DNA from: Pseudoxanthomonas wuyuanensis
GTDB taxonomy: Bacteria > Pseudomonadota > Gammaproteobacteria > Xanthomonadales > Xanthomonadaceae
Length of the DNA: 64,000 nt
Direction of reading: 5' to 3'
NCBI RefSeq assembly: GCF_900215535.1
Contig: NZ_OCND01000008.1
Span: forward strand, 124,001 to 188,000
The notes below the pieces were generated by a model that was not told where the DNA came from, made no database searches, and saw only the letters and a program-made list of their open reading frames with translations. A program made the translations under genes and the position numbers. Below, piece after piece: positions 1 through 9,621 of the stretch; position 1 is the first letter of the stretch, and each line of letters opens with the position of its first letter.

Positions 1-117
1 ATAGGTGCGTACCTGCTGGAAACCGGCGTCCTCGCACATCGCGCGCAACTGCGCCATCGGCAGCTTGCCGGTACCGCCAACGTTGACCGCGCGCAGCAGG
101 ACGACATAAGCCGTCAT
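1..117 (-). CDS. DUF1697 family protein (partial, N-terminal 39 residues)
   Basis: The reading frame starts at ATG 117 and runs off the left window edge. The visible start MTAYVVLLRAVNVGGTGKLP continues with MAQLRAMCEDAGFQQVRTY, which is the typical beginning of DUF1697 proteins (RAVNVGG, then LR..CE..GF..V.TY). DUF1697 proteins are small cytoplasmic proteins of unknown function, usually about 180 residues, so roughly four fifths is missing here. Its ATG overlaps the stop codon of the upstream transporter gene by four bases (ATGA at 117-114), so the two are probably co-transcribed and translationally coupled. Confidence 0.85.
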   Translation of the reverse strand, partial: MTAYVVLLRAVNVGGTGKLPMAQLRAMCEDAGFQQVRTY

Positions 118-1220
118 GGTTCGTCCTGCTTGGCACGCGCGGCGGCGACAACCGGCAACGGGCCTTCGCCGGCCAGCCGGCCGTTGCGCGACATCATCAC
201 CGCAATCGGCCGGGTGGCGGCGAATTCGGAAAACACGATCACCAGCACCGCGGTGATGGGCACGGCCAGGAAGGCGCCGGGAATGCCCCACAGCCCGCCC
301 CAGATGGTCAGGCTGGCCAGGATGACGAACGGGCTGAGGTTCAGCGATTTGCCCATCAGGAACGGGTCCAGGAAATTGCCGATGACGAACTGCGCCGCCG
401 ACAGCAGCACCAGCAGCGTGATCACGGTACCCACGTCGCCGAACTGCACGATGCCCCATGTCACCGGAAACAGTACGCCGAGGAACGAGCCGATGTAGGG
501 CACATAGTTCAGCACGGCAATCAATACCGCCCAGAACGCGGCGAACTCCACGCCGGCCGCCGCCATGATCGCCCAGCTGACCACGCCCAGGACGATATTG
601 ATGAAGGTCTTGACGCCCAGGTACTGGCCGATGCGCGCATTGATGCGGCTGATCACCTGGCGTACGCGCGCCCCGTCGGCGGGATCGCTGGACAGGTTGT
701 CCAGCTTGTGCCTGAAGAACCGCTGTTCGATCAGCAGGAAGGTCACGTACAGAAAAACGATCAGCAGCATCGTCATGATGCCGGTGACCGACACCACCGT
801 GCTGCCGACCAGATCCTGCAAGCGTATCGGTTCCAGCAGGTGCTGCCGCAGCACGGTCCAGGTGGGCGCGGTCTCCACGCCAAGGAAGGCCGCGGCCTGC
901 TGGATGCGGTCCAGCAGGCTGTCCTGGTAGCGCGGCGCCAGCTGCACCACCTTGCCGATGTTGCTGATCACCAGCGACACGCACGCCGCCAGCACGCCGC
1001 CGATGCCCAGGACCGACAGCAGGTAGCGCAACTGCACCGGCAACCGCGGCCCGATACGCGGCACCCGCTCCAGCGCCCTGACCAGGCCGACGATGATGTA
1101 GGCCACCAGCACGCTGAACACGATCGGCACGAACACCAGCCGGCCGATGTAAAGCACCCAGCCCACCATCAGCGCCAATCCGGCGCCGTAGAAGAAGGAC
1201 TGCAGTCGGTTGTCGCTCAT
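114..1220 (-). CDS. AI-2E family transporter
   Basis: This 368-residue integral membrane protein belongs to the AI-2E/UPF0118 exporter family. Hydrophobic segments occur near the N terminus (ALMVGWVLYIGRLVFVPIVF), around residues 60-85, 140-170 and repeatedly through the C-terminal half (IVLGVVSWAIMAAAGVEFAAFWAVL, LNYVPYIGSFLG). The PYIG stretch and the final GKSLNLSPFVILASLTIWGG region are typical of the family. I chose ATG 1220 (MSDNRLQSFF) because the 40 residues upstream are Arg/Pro-rich and do not look like protein. Its ribosome site is weak. The stop overlaps the start of the DUF1697 gene. Members are proposed to export small molecules, and the actual substrate here is unknown. Confidence 0.88.
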   Translation of the reverse strand: MSDNRLQSFFYGAGLALMVGWVLYIGRLVFVPIVFSVLVAYIIVGLVRALERVPRIGPRLPVQLRYLLSVLGIGGVLAACVSLVISNIGKVVQLAPRYQDSLLDRIQQAAAFLGVETAPTWTVLRQHLLEPIRLQDLVGSTVVSVTGIMTMLLIVFLYVTFLLIEQRFFRHKLDNLSSDPADGARVRQVISRINARIGQYLGVKTFINIVLGVVSWAIMAAAGVEFAAFWAVLIAVLNYVPYIGSFLGVLFPVTWGIVQFGDVGTVITLLVLLSAAQFVIGNFLDPFLMGKSLNLSPFVILASLTIWGGLWGIPGAFLAVPITAVLVIVFSEFAATRPIAVMMSRNGRLAGEGPLPVVAAARAKQDEP

Positions 1221-1442
1221 CGTGGTTCTGCGTCTTTGCGCCTGGGCCGGAAAGCATGGCACTTGTGGCGTGAATCGGGCGTGCCTGGCGGGGGACGGCG
1301 GCGACCGGCCGTTTGCGTCCGTCGCCATCGGGCACGCCATGATGCAGGAAAAGGCGACCGGCTTGCCAGGCGACTGCCTTCACGGGTGCGCACGGCACTA
1401 TTCGTTTACCCTGTCCACGCATTGCGCTGCCGCGGGAGATTC

Positions 1443-3077
1443 ATGAAGACCTGTCGTCCACTGCATCAGATGCTTGCGCTGGCATTGTCGTTGGCGCTGC
1501 TGGCCCAGACCGCATGCGCGCCGCCGGCCAGGCAGGCCGCGGCCCCCCATCAGCACGGCCTTGCCGGTGCTCCGCTCACCCCCGATCTGGCCTATCCGGA
1601 ACTGTTCCAGGCGGTGCAGCAGCGCTGGGTGTTCGACGATCAGAAACAGTTCGTCGACGCGCTGCCGCTGAAGCCGCCCGCGCAGATCCGTGCCGACTAC
1701 CTGGACCAGCGCGGCCGCTCCGGATTCGATCTCAAGGAATTCGTCGCCGCGAATTTCGAAACCGCGGACGCGGCCGAAACCGCACAGATCCGCGCCGGCA
1801 CCGCCTTGCGCCCGCATATCGATGCGCTGTGGCCGGTACTGACCCGTCGTTCCGCGCAGGTGCCGCCGCACAGCAGCATGCTGCCGCTGCCGCACGCTTA
1901 TGTCGTGCCGGGCGGGCGCTTCCGCGAGCTTTACTACTGGGATTCGTATTTCACCATGCTGGGTCTGGTCGAAAGCGGGCAGACCCGGCTCTCGCGGCAG
2001 ATGCTGGACAACTTCGCCCATCTCATCGACCGCTACGGCCATATTCCCAACGGTACCCGCAGCTACTACCTGAGCCGCTCGCAGCCGCCGTTCTTTTCGC
2101 ACATGGTGGAACTGGAAGCCAGGACCGGCGGCGATGAGGTCTACCGCCGCTACCTGCCGCAGTTGCAGCAGGAGTACGCGTTCTGGATGGACGGTGCGCA
2201 AACGCTCAAGCCTGGCCAAGCGACGCGCCGCGTCGTGCGCCTGGCCGACGGCAGCCTGTTCAACCGCTACTGGGATGACCGCGACACGCCGCGGCCCGAG
2301 TCGTGGATGCAGGATCGCGAAACCGCCGCGCAGGCCGCGGACCGCCCGGCCGGCGAGGTCTACCGCGACCTGCGCGCCGGCGCCGAAAGCGGTTGGGACT
2401 ATTCGACCCGCTGGCTGGGCGACCGCAGGCAGCTGAGCACCATCCGCACCACCGCCATCGTCCCGATCGATCTGAACAGCCTGCTCTATCACCTGGAAAC
2501 CACGCTGGCGCTGGCCTGCGGCAAGCAACCCGCCTCTCCCTGCACGCGCGACTACCGGGCGCTCGCGCAGCAGCGCCAGGCCGCCATCGAAAAGCACCTG
2601 TGGAATGCCGCCGGCTACTACGCCGACTACGACTGGAAGCAGGGCAGGATCAGCGACCAGGTCACCGCGGCCACGTTGTATCCGCTGTTTACCGGCGTGG
2701 CCTCGGCGCAGCGCGCCCGGCTCACCGCCAGATCCGTGCAGGCGCATCTGGTCGCGCCCGGCGGCCTGCTCACCACCGCCATCGACAGCGGCCAGCAGTG
2801 GGACGCCCCCAACGCCTGGGCGCCGCTGCAATGGATCGCGGTGGATGGCCTGCGCCGCTACGGCGAAGACGCGCTGGCGCAGACCATCGGGCAGAATTTC
2901 CTCAACCAGGTACAGACGCTGTTCGACAACGAACACAAGCTGGTCGAGAAGTACGACGCCACTGCCGGCCGCGGCGGCGGTGGCGGCGAATACCCGCTGC
3001 AGGACGGCTTCGGCTGGACCAACGGCGTCACGCTGAAGCTGCTGGCGCTTTATCCGCAGCCGGACGGCAAGCCATGA
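1443..3077 (+). CDS. treA: periplasmic trehalase (GH37)
   Basis: This 544-residue enzyme hydrolyses alpha,alpha-trehalose to glucose. Both GH37 signatures are present: PGGRFRELYYWDSY near residue 156 and QWDAPNAWAPLQ near residue 452. The glycine-rich GGGGEYPLQDGFGWTNG near residue 513 also fits the family. The N terminus (MKTCRPLHQMLALALSLALL, then AQTAC) is a secretion signal. The cysteine after QTA might carry a lipid, but the lipobox is imperfect. A GGGAG site lies 5 bases before ATG 1443, which rules out the much longer upstream frame. The gene stands alone and ends at a strong hairpin shared with the convergent gene. The length is normal for a periplasmic trehalase. Confidence 0.95.
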   Translation: MKTCRPLHQMLALALSLALLAQTACAPPARQAAAPHQHGLAGAPLTPDLAYPELFQAVQQRWVFDDQKQFVDALPLKPPAQIRADYLDQRGRSGFDLKEFVAANFETADAAETAQIRAGTALRPHIDALWPVLTRRSAQVPPHSSMLPLPHAYVVPGGRFRELYYWDSYFTMLGLVESGQTRLSRQMLDNFAHLIDRYGHIPNGTRSYYLSRSQPPFFSHMVELEARTGGDEVYRRYLPQLQQEYAFWMDGAQTLKPGQATRRVVRLADGSLFNRYWDDRDTPRPESWMQDRETAAQAADRPAGEVYRDLRAGAESGWDYSTRWLGDRRQLSTIRTTAIVPIDLNSLLYHLETTLALACGKQPASPCTRDYRALAQQRQAAIEKHLWNAAGYYADYDWKQGRISDQVTAATLYPLFTGVASAQRARLTARSVQAHLVAPGGLLTTAIDSGQQWDAPNAWAPLQWIAVDGLRRYGEDALAQTIGQNFLNQVQTLFDNEHKLVEKYDATAGRGGGGGEYPLQDGFGWTNGVTLKLLALYPQPDGKP

Positions 3078-3115
3078 GGGATGCCAACGGCGTACTGCAG
3101 CCTTGGCCGGTGGCT

Positions 3116-3149
3116 GGCGCACGCGCCACTCCATAGTGGCGCGTGCGCC
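3116..3149. terminator. bidirectional hairpin terminator
   Basis: A perfect 15-bp inverted repeat (GGCGCACGCGCCACT and its complement) encloses a CCAT loop. It sits between the stop of trehalase and the stop of the convergent gene at 3167. No T-run follows on either side, so it may work as a GC-rich hairpin terminator or transcript end protector. Confidence 0.7.
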
Positions 3150-3166
3150 CGATTGCCCGGCAGCGC

Positions 3167-3910
3167 TCAAACCAGCGCGTCGAAGTCCTGTTGCAGGATC
3201 TGGCTGCCGCAATCGTGCTTGCCCGCGATGTCGGCCAGGGCCGGCAGCGGCAGCTCGCCATCCGCCAGCACCTTTACCGGTAGCAATGGGTGCCCGCGTG
3301 TCTCGAAGCGGACGATATGCCCGGTCCGCGGCAGGCGGTGAAGTACGAAGCTGGAGTTCGGGAAATCCGGCCGCATCGGGTACCAGCCTTCTTCTTCCCG
3401 GCCATCCTCCTCGCTGCCTTCCGGCGGCAGTTGCGCAAGCAGCAGGTCCGGATCCAGCGGAAGGCATTGCGCATCGATCAACAGCGTCCGGCCGCCGCCG
3501 ATGTCGATCAGGAAGTAGGTGCGCTGGCGGCCGTCGACCGCGACGATGGTGCGCGCGTCGTCCGCTTCGATGACCTCCACACGCCGGTCGCGCAGATCCA
3601 GCCAGATCGCCAGCTTGCGCCGGTAGGCATGCAGATAGGCGCGAGTGGCGATGTAGAACGGCACCAGCAGAATCGGCAGCCAGAACAGCACGCGCATCCA
3701 CCAATCCGGCGTGAATCCCGGCAACCACTTCTCGCCGACCGCGCCAAGCGCTGCCGCCAACGCGCCGCCCACGATCAGGGCAAGCAGTGAGAACAGCAGA
3801 TAACGGCCGAGCGCTCCCGGAAACGCGCCTATCGCCGGACGGAAGAAGGGCCGGTCCAGCCCTACCCAGTCTTCGTTCGTCAGTTCCCGCGAACGGATGG
3901 CACTACCCAT
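3167..3910 (-). CDS. hypothetical membrane protein with two predicted TM segments
   Basis: This 247-residue protein is not recognised. An AGGGGA site precedes ATG 3910. Two hydrophobic segments lie near residues 33-55 (RYLLFSLLALIVGGALAAAL) and 75-92 (VLFWLPILLVPFYIATRAYL). A soluble C-terminal part of about 150 residues follows, containing a PH-like alternation of strands (RRVEVIEADDARTIVAVDGR, YFLIDIGGGRTLLIDAQCL). The arrangement of two helices followed by a beta-rich domain resembles membrane-anchored PH-like proteins such as the YcxB type, but this is only an inference from pattern. It is convergent to trehalase and divergent from nothing obvious; the next gene upstream is on the same strand about 170 bases away. 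Confidence 0.7.
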   Translation of the reverse strand: MGSAIRSRELTNEDWVGLDRPFFRPAIGAFPGALGRYLLFSLLALIVGGALAAALGAVGEKWLPGFTPDWWMRVLFWLPILLVPFYIATRAYLHAYRRKLAIWLDLRDRRVEVIEADDARTIVAVDGRQRTYFLIDIGGGRTLLIDAQCLPLDPDLLLAQLPPEGSEEDGREEEGWYPMRPDFPNSSFVLHRLPRTGHIVRFETRGHPLLPVKVLADGELPLPALADIAGKHDCGSQILQQDFDALV

Positions 3911-4079
3911 CGTCCCCTGTTATCCCATGCACTCCCCGAAGGCAAGCGTACTGAGTCGCACCTTCCGCGTCCACCTGCCTTTGACTTGCGCCGGAGACCG
4001 AACTGTCTTCGACGCCGTGTTGCACCGCGACAGTGTTAACAAACCGATACGCCAGAAGGCAGACGAAGCTATACGACAG

Positions 4080-5291
4080 CTATTCGCCGCGCGCCATCGC
4101 CTCCTCGATTGCGGTGAATGCCGAATGCTCGCCGACCGCCGCAGCGGGCATGCCGGTGACGAAGTAGGCCACACCGGTTCCTGACGCGGGATCGATCCAC
4201 AAACCCGACAGCAGGCCATACGCCGCACCGGCGTGACCGACGCGGGCCACGCCATCACCGAACGGATCGTCCCGGCAACCCTCGCCCGGCGTGGCCAGCG
4301 TCTGCACCGCCAGGCCATAGCGGCAGATGAAACCCTGCCGCGATTGCCCGCTGTCGTCTTCTTCGTACGTCATGCCGTTGCCGGGTGCGTAGATCCACAC
4401 CGGTTGCACCAGCGTTTGCACCGAGTCCGGCTGCAGCAGACGCACGCCGTCCACGCTGCCATCGCCCAGCAGCAGGCGTCCGATCCGGGCCAGCCCGCTG
4501 GCGGAGATGCGCAACCCGCCCTGCGGCGAAAACAATGCGCCATTGACGCCGGCGCGCCAACGCGACAGATCGCAATCGCCATTGCGCGCCGGATTGACCG
4601 GACAGTCCGGCTTGCGGCCCTGGTTGTCGTCGCGCAGCGGCCTGCGCTCTGCGTCGTACAGCACTACCGCGCGCGCGGCGGTGGCCTCGTCGCACGATTC
4701 CCAGTTGAAGCACCCGGCAATGCCGAGCGGGCGCAGCACCAGCGCGTCCATCAACCGGTCGAAGCGCTGTCCGGCCGCCCTTTCCATTACCGCTGCCACC
4801 AGCGGAAAATTGAGGTTGGCATAGCGGAAGTAGCTGCCGGGAGCGTGCTCGCCATCCCAGGCGCGCGGATCGTCCAGGATGTCCTTCAGCTGCCCGTCCA
4901 GCGGCACCGCGTAGTAGCCGGCCGCATCGGTCAGGCTGCTGCGATGCGACAGCAGCAGGCGCAGCGTGATCGGTTGTTCCTGATGCGCCGGGTGGCGCAA
5001 TCGCCAGCCCAGCAGGCCGGACACGTCGGCATCGAGATCCAGCTTGCCTTGTTCGACCAGGCGCATCGCGCCGATGGCGGTGACCAGTTTCGAGATCGAT
5101 GCGATGCGCACCGGATCGTCGATGCTTATCCTGCGCTTGGCGGCGCTATCGGCCAGGCCTTCGACGCGCTGGTCGGTGATTCCATCACGGTCGAAAGCCA
5201 CTCGCACACTGGCGACCGGTTCGGCGGCATGGACGCTGGCTGTCGCGGTAAGCGCGGCAACCGACAGAAGCTCTCGCAGGCAAGGCAGCAT
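4080..5291 (-). CDS. serine hydrolase, beta-lactamase/class C-like family
   Basis: This 403-residue secreted protein has the class C beta-lactamase/esterase fold signature. SISK (S65-K68) gives the SxxK nucleophile motif, YAN within FRYANLNF gives the YxN motif, and HAG within VGHAGAAYG replaces the KTG motif. The signal peptide is LRELLSVAALTATASVHA. ATG 5291 was chosen because it is preceded by GGAG and starts the signal peptide; the longer upstream frame is not credible. Such proteins act in the periplasm as esterases, D-aminopeptidases or peptidoglycan hydrolases. The HAG rather than KTG motif argues against true beta-lactamase activity. The substrate is unknown. Confidence 0.85.
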   Translation of the reverse strand: MLPCLRELLSVAALTATASVHAAEPVASVRVAFDRDGITDQRVEGLADSAAKRRISIDDPVRIASISKLVTAIGAMRLVEQGKLDLDADVSGLLGWRLRHPAHQEQPITLRLLLSHRSSLTDAAGYYAVPLDGQLKDILDDPRAWDGEHAPGSYFRYANLNFPLVAAVMERAAGQRFDRLMDALVLRPLGIAGCFNWESCDEATAARAVVLYDAERRPLRDDNQGRKPDCPVNPARNGDCDLSRWRAGVNGALFSPQGGLRISASGLARIGRLLLGDGSVDGVRLLQPDSVQTLVQPVWIYAPGNGMTYEEDDSGQSRQGFICRYGLAVQTLATPGEGCRDDPFGDGVARVGHAGAAYGLLSGLWIDPASGTGVAYFVTGMPAAAVGEHSAFTAIEEAMARGE

Positions 5292-5623
5292 CTTGGAACT
5301 CCGGAACCAGGGCATCCAGCCCGATCGATGAGGTTGGTGAAGCGGAGGGCCGCAATGCGCGTCTGCGCCCGTTCCATGCCGCGCATCGTGCGCAGTTGCG
5401 AAAGCGGTATTACCGTTTGCAGCGCATTTCCAGGCTCCATGGCAAGCAGGCAATCCAGGCCGCACTGCGATGCGAATCACATGATGACATTGTCCTTACA
5501 GACAGAACCGGACATCCGGGTTCAGCCATCGCCAGGCTAATGCTACCTTCGCTTCGCGGTTTTGGGAGGGACCGCCACACGCCAGGCTATCGCAGCCGTG
5601 GCCTTCGCACACATGGGGAACCA
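5292..5623. other. 332-bp divergent intergenic region
   Basis: This gap lies between the serine hydrolase (minus) and the autotransporter (plus) and must hold both promoters. I see no clear -10/-35 pair, repeat or small gene in it. Confidence 0.5.
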
Positions 5624-8600
5624 ATGACCTGCACACAACCGAAGCGGACCCTGCGGTCCGTCGCACGCGGCAGCCGACAGCAGCCGCAACTACCGCCGCT
5701 TTGGCAGGAATCGATGCTCAACAACGCTCGCGAAGAAGCCGAGCGCGTCGAGAAATCACGCCGCCGCAAGACGCTTTCGTTTTCCATTGCCGCCACGCTG
5801 GTGGCCGGCATGGTCGCGCGTCCCGCCGCCGTGCATGCGGCCACCGATCACAAGGACCCGATCACCGGCGTGGCCGACAACGATCGCGTCGGCGGCACGG
5901 GCAACTACGACCCCGGCTACGACATCGTCGACCAGGGCGGCACCCTGCACTACCGCTTCGCCGATGGCGACAGCGTGGCGCTGGAAGGCATCGACAGGGA
6001 CTTGGTTGCCATGTCCATCACCAGCGGCAATCCGCCCGTCGTTGTGGACGTGGCCGGCGGCGGCTGGCTGAACCTGTCGGCCAACCGCCCCGACAGCAGT
6101 ATCCGTGGACTGGCGGTCGGCATCCTCAACGACGGCAATACGGTCACCGTCAACGGCAACACCCGGATTTCCACCCGCGCCCGCGATGCGGATCAGGGCG
6201 GCGGCCTCGGCAATGGTGCGCACGCGGTGCTCGCCCGCGGCGGCAGCACCACGGTGTTCAATGGCGCCACCGACCTGCACGCGCACACGCAGGGCTTTGC
6301 GCGTGCGGTCTGGGTATCGGGGCGCAGCAACGTCGTCTTCAATGGCCCGACCACCATCCTCGCCGAAAGCCGCGGCACGCTCGATGCGGTCTACAACTCC
6401 GACGGCGGCAGCATCACCTTCAATGGTGACACCAGCATCTCTGCGCTGTCGATCTGGCCCAGCGACAACGCCCATGCCATCTACAACGACAACGTCAACA
6501 CGCAGCTGACGGTCAACGGCAACCTGTCGCTGACCACCATCGCCCGGGGTTCGACCGCATTCGGCGTGCGCAACCAGGGCAGAATGGAGGTCTTCGGCGA
6601 CGCCACCGTCAACGTGGAGGGCCCGCGCTCCACGCACGGCATCGCCAACACCCATCGCTCGGCAAGGATGCGCTGGCACGGCGACGTCGACGTGCGCGTA
6701 CGCAGCGAAGGGCCGGAAAACGGCTATACGCCGTTCGGCAGGCCCTCCGGGCTCAGCAACGACCGCTCGCCCGGCGCGGTGATGACGTTCGACGGCGCGG
6801 TCTCGGTCGACGTCGCCTCGGAAACGGAAACCTACGGCCTGGTCAGCACCGGCCTTATCGAGTTCACCTCGCCCACCGCACCGGTGTCGTTCACGGTTGC
6901 CAACGTTTGCAACCCGCCCGACCACCCGAGTTGTGATGATGCTGACGTGTATGGCATCCGCAACTTCGGCACCGTCAATGTCGCCGGCGGCCTGACCGTG
7001 TCGACCACTGCGGGCCGCACCGGCACGGCGTATTCGATCTGGAGCGTGCCGCTCGACATCCAGAACGCCAGCGTCACCGTCAACCAGGCCGGCGGCCAGC
7101 GCGTGCAGCTCGACGGCGACATCGCCACCGCGACCGATCCTGTCAACGGCAACACCGGGTCGGTCAATGTCAGGTTCGACACTGCCGATTCCTGGTTGCG
7201 TGGCCTGGTCGGCGGCGTACAGAACGATGCCGGCTACAGCGTCGGCCGCGCCGACCTTGCGTTCAGCAACGGCGCAACCTGGATCCCGCAGGGCACCGGC
7301 ACGCTGAGCAACGATTTCGGCACCGGAACATTGAGCCTGGGCAACGGCGGCGGGATCGACATGGCCGGCTACTGGGGCGGCTTTTCGCCCGATTCGGTCC
7401 CCTCGCATTCCTATCGCCGGCTGGTCGTCGGCAGCACCGGCAGCGGCGGCACCGTGACGTTGGAAGACGGCGCCAGGTTCATGCTGCTCAGCGACATCAC
7501 CGGCATCAACGGTACCGCCAGCGCCGACCGGATCGTGTTCGGCAGCGGCATCAGCAATTTTTCCGCCACCGGCACGCAGCGCATAGGCATTGCCTACGAC
7601 CCGGTGCTGGACGACACCTCATGGGTCGACGCCGCGGCCGTTCGCGACGGTAAAACCATCCGGGCCACTTCGGCGCTCGATATCGTCGATGCCAGCGCCG
7701 CCGCCGGCGGGACCGCAAGGTTCCTGGCTGCGGCCGGACTGGACGGCCAATGGAGCGGAACCTACGAGAACGATCTGATCCAGTTCACTTACCGCCCGCA
7801 GGTGGCGCTGAGCGACGATGGCAGGAAGATCGTGCTGACCGGCATCACCATCCAGGGCGCCGGAAGCGGCGATGGCGATGGCGACGGCGACGACACCGGT
7901 ACGGATACCGGCGAAGGCACCGGCATCCTGCCGTCGGAGACGGTCCAGACCGCGGCCGATGCCGCCGACAGCATCGCCAACCTGTGGAAGATCGGCGGGC
8001 AGGCTTCGCTGCAGCGCGTGCGCAGCCCGTTGCGCAACAGCGACGCGGAACAATCCAGCGTCTGGGCCAGGGTCGATGGCGGCGAACTGACCGCAAAGAC
8101 CGCCTATTCCCGCCACTATCGCCAGAACTACCACGGCGTGACCGTCGGTGCCGAGCGCGCTTTCGCGCTGGACGCGTCTTCCGGCAGCATCGGTTTCACC
8201 GCAGGGCATCTGCGTTCGAGCGCAAACTACGCGCAGGGCAGCGGCGATCTGAGCGCGACCACGCTGGGACTCTACGGCAGCTGGGGCGCCGAGGGCGGCG
8301 GCTACGTGCTGCTGGGGGCCGCTGCGTCAGCGTTGGAGAATCGCTATACCGCACGCGATTCCCAGAGCCGCAACATCGGCGGCAGGTATCGGACCGAAGC
8401 CGGCCAGCTGTACGCCGAAAGCGGGTACCCGTTCAAGCTTTCCCGCGGCTACTACATCGAACCCCAGCTGGGGCTGTCCGTGGGCGCGATTCGCGACAGC
8501 CAGCACACCACCGTCAATGGCGTGCAGATCAAGCAGGACCGCTTGGATACTTCGTTCGCGCGCGCCGGCGCGGAGTTCGGAAAGACGCTGCGGGGCGCGC

Positions 8601-8860
8601 AGGTGCAGGGCAATGCCTATGCGCGGGTGTCGGCGCTGCACTATTTCGGCGACAACCTGGACATCACCGCGTCCAAGGATGGCGGCAGCTTCACGCCCGA
8701 AACCGCGGACCGCAAAGGCACCGGAGCCGAGCTGGCGCTGGGCGCCGATATCCGCTTCAACAGCAGGCGCAGCGGATTGTTCTTCGAGGCTGCCACTACC
8801 GCCGGCATGGAAGTCAAGCAGCATTGGGGCGTCCAGGCCGGGTGGCGGCACCGCTGGTAG
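5624..8860 (+). CDS. autotransporter with C-terminal beta-barrel (type Va secretion)
   Basis: This protein has 1078 residues. A basic extended N-terminal region of about 45 residues precedes a hydrophobic signal (KTLSFSIAATLVAGMVARPA, cleavage near VHA-AT). The passenger (about 70-740) is made of short beta-helix-like strands rich in Gly, Asn and Thr. An acidic linker GDGDGDGDDTGTDTGEGTG lies near residue 747. From about 800 to the end lies an autotransporter barrel (SVWARVDGG, TVGAERAF, LGLYGSWGAEGGGYVLLG) ending in tryptophan, as outer-membrane barrels do. ATG 5624 follows GGGGAA; ATG 5714 is a possible later start giving a shorter leader. There is no protease or other catalytic motif in the passenger. 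It is probably a surface adhesin or structural surface protein. Confidence 0.88.
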   Translation: MTCTQPKRTLRSVARGSRQQPQLPPLWQESMLNNAREEAERVEKSRRRKTLSFSIAATLVAGMVARPAAVHAATDHKDPITGVADNDRVGGTGNYDPGYDIVDQGGTLHYRFADGDSVALEGIDRDLVAMSITSGNPPVVVDVAGGGWLNLSANRPDSSIRGLAVGILNDGNTVTVNGNTRISTRARDADQGGGLGNGAHAVLARGGSTTVFNGATDLHAHTQGFARAVWVSGRSNVVFNGPTTILAESRGTLDAVYNSDGGSITFNGDTSISALSIWPSDNAHAIYNDNVNTQLTVNGNLSLTTIARGSTAFGVRNQGRMEVFGDATVNVEGPRSTHGIANTHRSARMRWHGDVDVRVRSEGPENGYTPFGRPSGLSNDRSPGAVMTFDGAVSVDVASETETYGLVSTGLIEFTSPTAPVSFTVANVCNPPDHPSCDDADVYGIRNFGTVNVAGGLTVSTTAGRTGTAYSIWSVPLDIQNASVTVNQAGGQRVQLDGDIATATDPVNGNTGSVNVRFDTADSWLRGLVGGVQNDAGYSVGRADLAFSNGATWIPQGTGTLSNDFGTGTLSLGNGGGIDMAGYWGGFSPDSVPSHSYRRLVVGSTGSGGTVTLEDGARFMLLSDITGINGTASADRIVFGSGISNFSATGTQRIGIAYDPVLDDTSWVDAAAVRDGKTIRATSALDIVDASAAAGGTARFLAAAGLDGQWSGTYENDLIQFTYRPQVALSDDGRKIVLTGITIQGAGSGDGDGDGDDTGTDTGEGTGILPSETVQTAADAADSIANLWKIGGQASLQRVRSPLRNSDAEQSSVWARVDGGELTAKTAYSRHYRQNYHGVTVGAERAFALDASSGSIGFTAGHLRSSANYAQGSGDLSATTLGLYGSWGAEGGGYVLLGAAASALENRYTARDSQSRNIGGRYRTEAGQLYAESGYPFKLSRGYYIEPQLGLSVGAIRDSQHTTVNGVQIKQDRLDTSFARAGAEFGKTLRGAQVQGNAYARVSALHYFGDNLDITASKDGGSFTPETADRKGTGAELALGADIRFNSRRSGLFFEAATTAGMEVKQHWGVQAGWRHRW

Positions 8861-8866
8861 CGCTTT

Positions 8867-8887
8867 GGCGGAAGGCTCGCTTCCGCC
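8867..8887 (+). terminator. hairpin after the autotransporter
   Basis: An 8-bp stem GGCGGAAG/CTTCCGCC with a 5-base loop begins 6 bases after the autotransporter stop. It has no T-run, so function as a terminator is inferred from position. Confidence 0.5.
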
Positions 8888-9020
8888 CAATGCTTGCGCG
8901 CCTGCCGTCGTTGCGACGGCGGGCGGCTGGTCGGCGTTCGGCTTCAGCGACTTCGGTCATTGGCGACGACGCGCCGGTGGTGTAAAAAGCCTCGGCAATA
9001 CCCGACCTTCATGACTCTTC

Positions 9021-9476
9021 ATGCTGATTCGCGTCGATCCGCTGACCGGCCCCGAGATAGCCGCACTGCTGCGCGAGCACCTGCAGGACATGGCCCGGCA
9101 CTCGCCGCCGGAAAGCGTGCACGCGCTTGATCTGGACAAGCTGCGGCAACCGGACATCACGTTCTGGAGCGGCTGGAAGGAGGGCGACCTGGCTGGCTGC
9201 GTCGCCCTCAAGCAGTTGGACGCGGGCCATGGCGAGATCAAATCCATGCGCACTGCCGCGGCCCATCTGCGCAGCGGCGTGGCGGCGGAACTGATGCGGC
9301 ATGTGCTGGCCCAAGCCGGGCAGCGCGGCTACCGCCGGCTCAGCCTGGAAACCGGCTCCATGCCCGTCTTCGCTCCCGCCCGCGCGCTTTACGCCCGCTT
9401 CGGTTTTGTCGAATGCGCCCCGTTCGCCGGTTATGTCGAAGATCCGTACAGCGTGTTCATGACGCGAACGCTGTGA
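9021..9476 (+). CDS. GNAT family N-acetyltransferase
   Basis: This 151-residue single-domain protein has the GNAT fold. The pattern GEIKSMRTAAAHLRSGVAAE is the strand-4/acetyl-CoA loop region, although the usual R-x-x-G-x-G/A loop is reduced to LRSGVA. LSLETGS and ARALYARFGFVEC mark the later strands and the ARxLYxRxGF helix. It most resembles the YsnE/PaiA-like amino acid or small-molecule acetyltransferases. The acceptor is unknown. It stands alone between the autotransporter and the convergent permease. Confidence 0.85.
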   Translation: MLIRVDPLTGPEIAALLREHLQDMARHSPPESVHALDLDKLRQPDITFWSGWKEGDLAGCVALKQLDAGHGEIKSMRTAAAHLRSGVAAELMRHVLAQAGQRGYRRLSLETGSMPVFAPARALYARFGFVECAPFAGYVEDPYSVFMTRTL

Positions 9477-9621
9477 GCCGGACGGAAGGGGCAGCGCCGA
9501 CGCGGCGCGTCCCACCCGCCATGCCGCTCAAACGGCACGAGGGGCCGTATCGCTCGTCATGGCGGCCATCGGGCCGACCATCTCACCAGACAGGCCACAA
9601 ACGGCGTGCGGGCTCCCGGCA

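Noticed and set aside
1398..3728. A 776-residue minus-strand frame opposite trehalase
   Set aside because: Antisense shadow; no domain and no signal, and trehalase is certain on the other strand.
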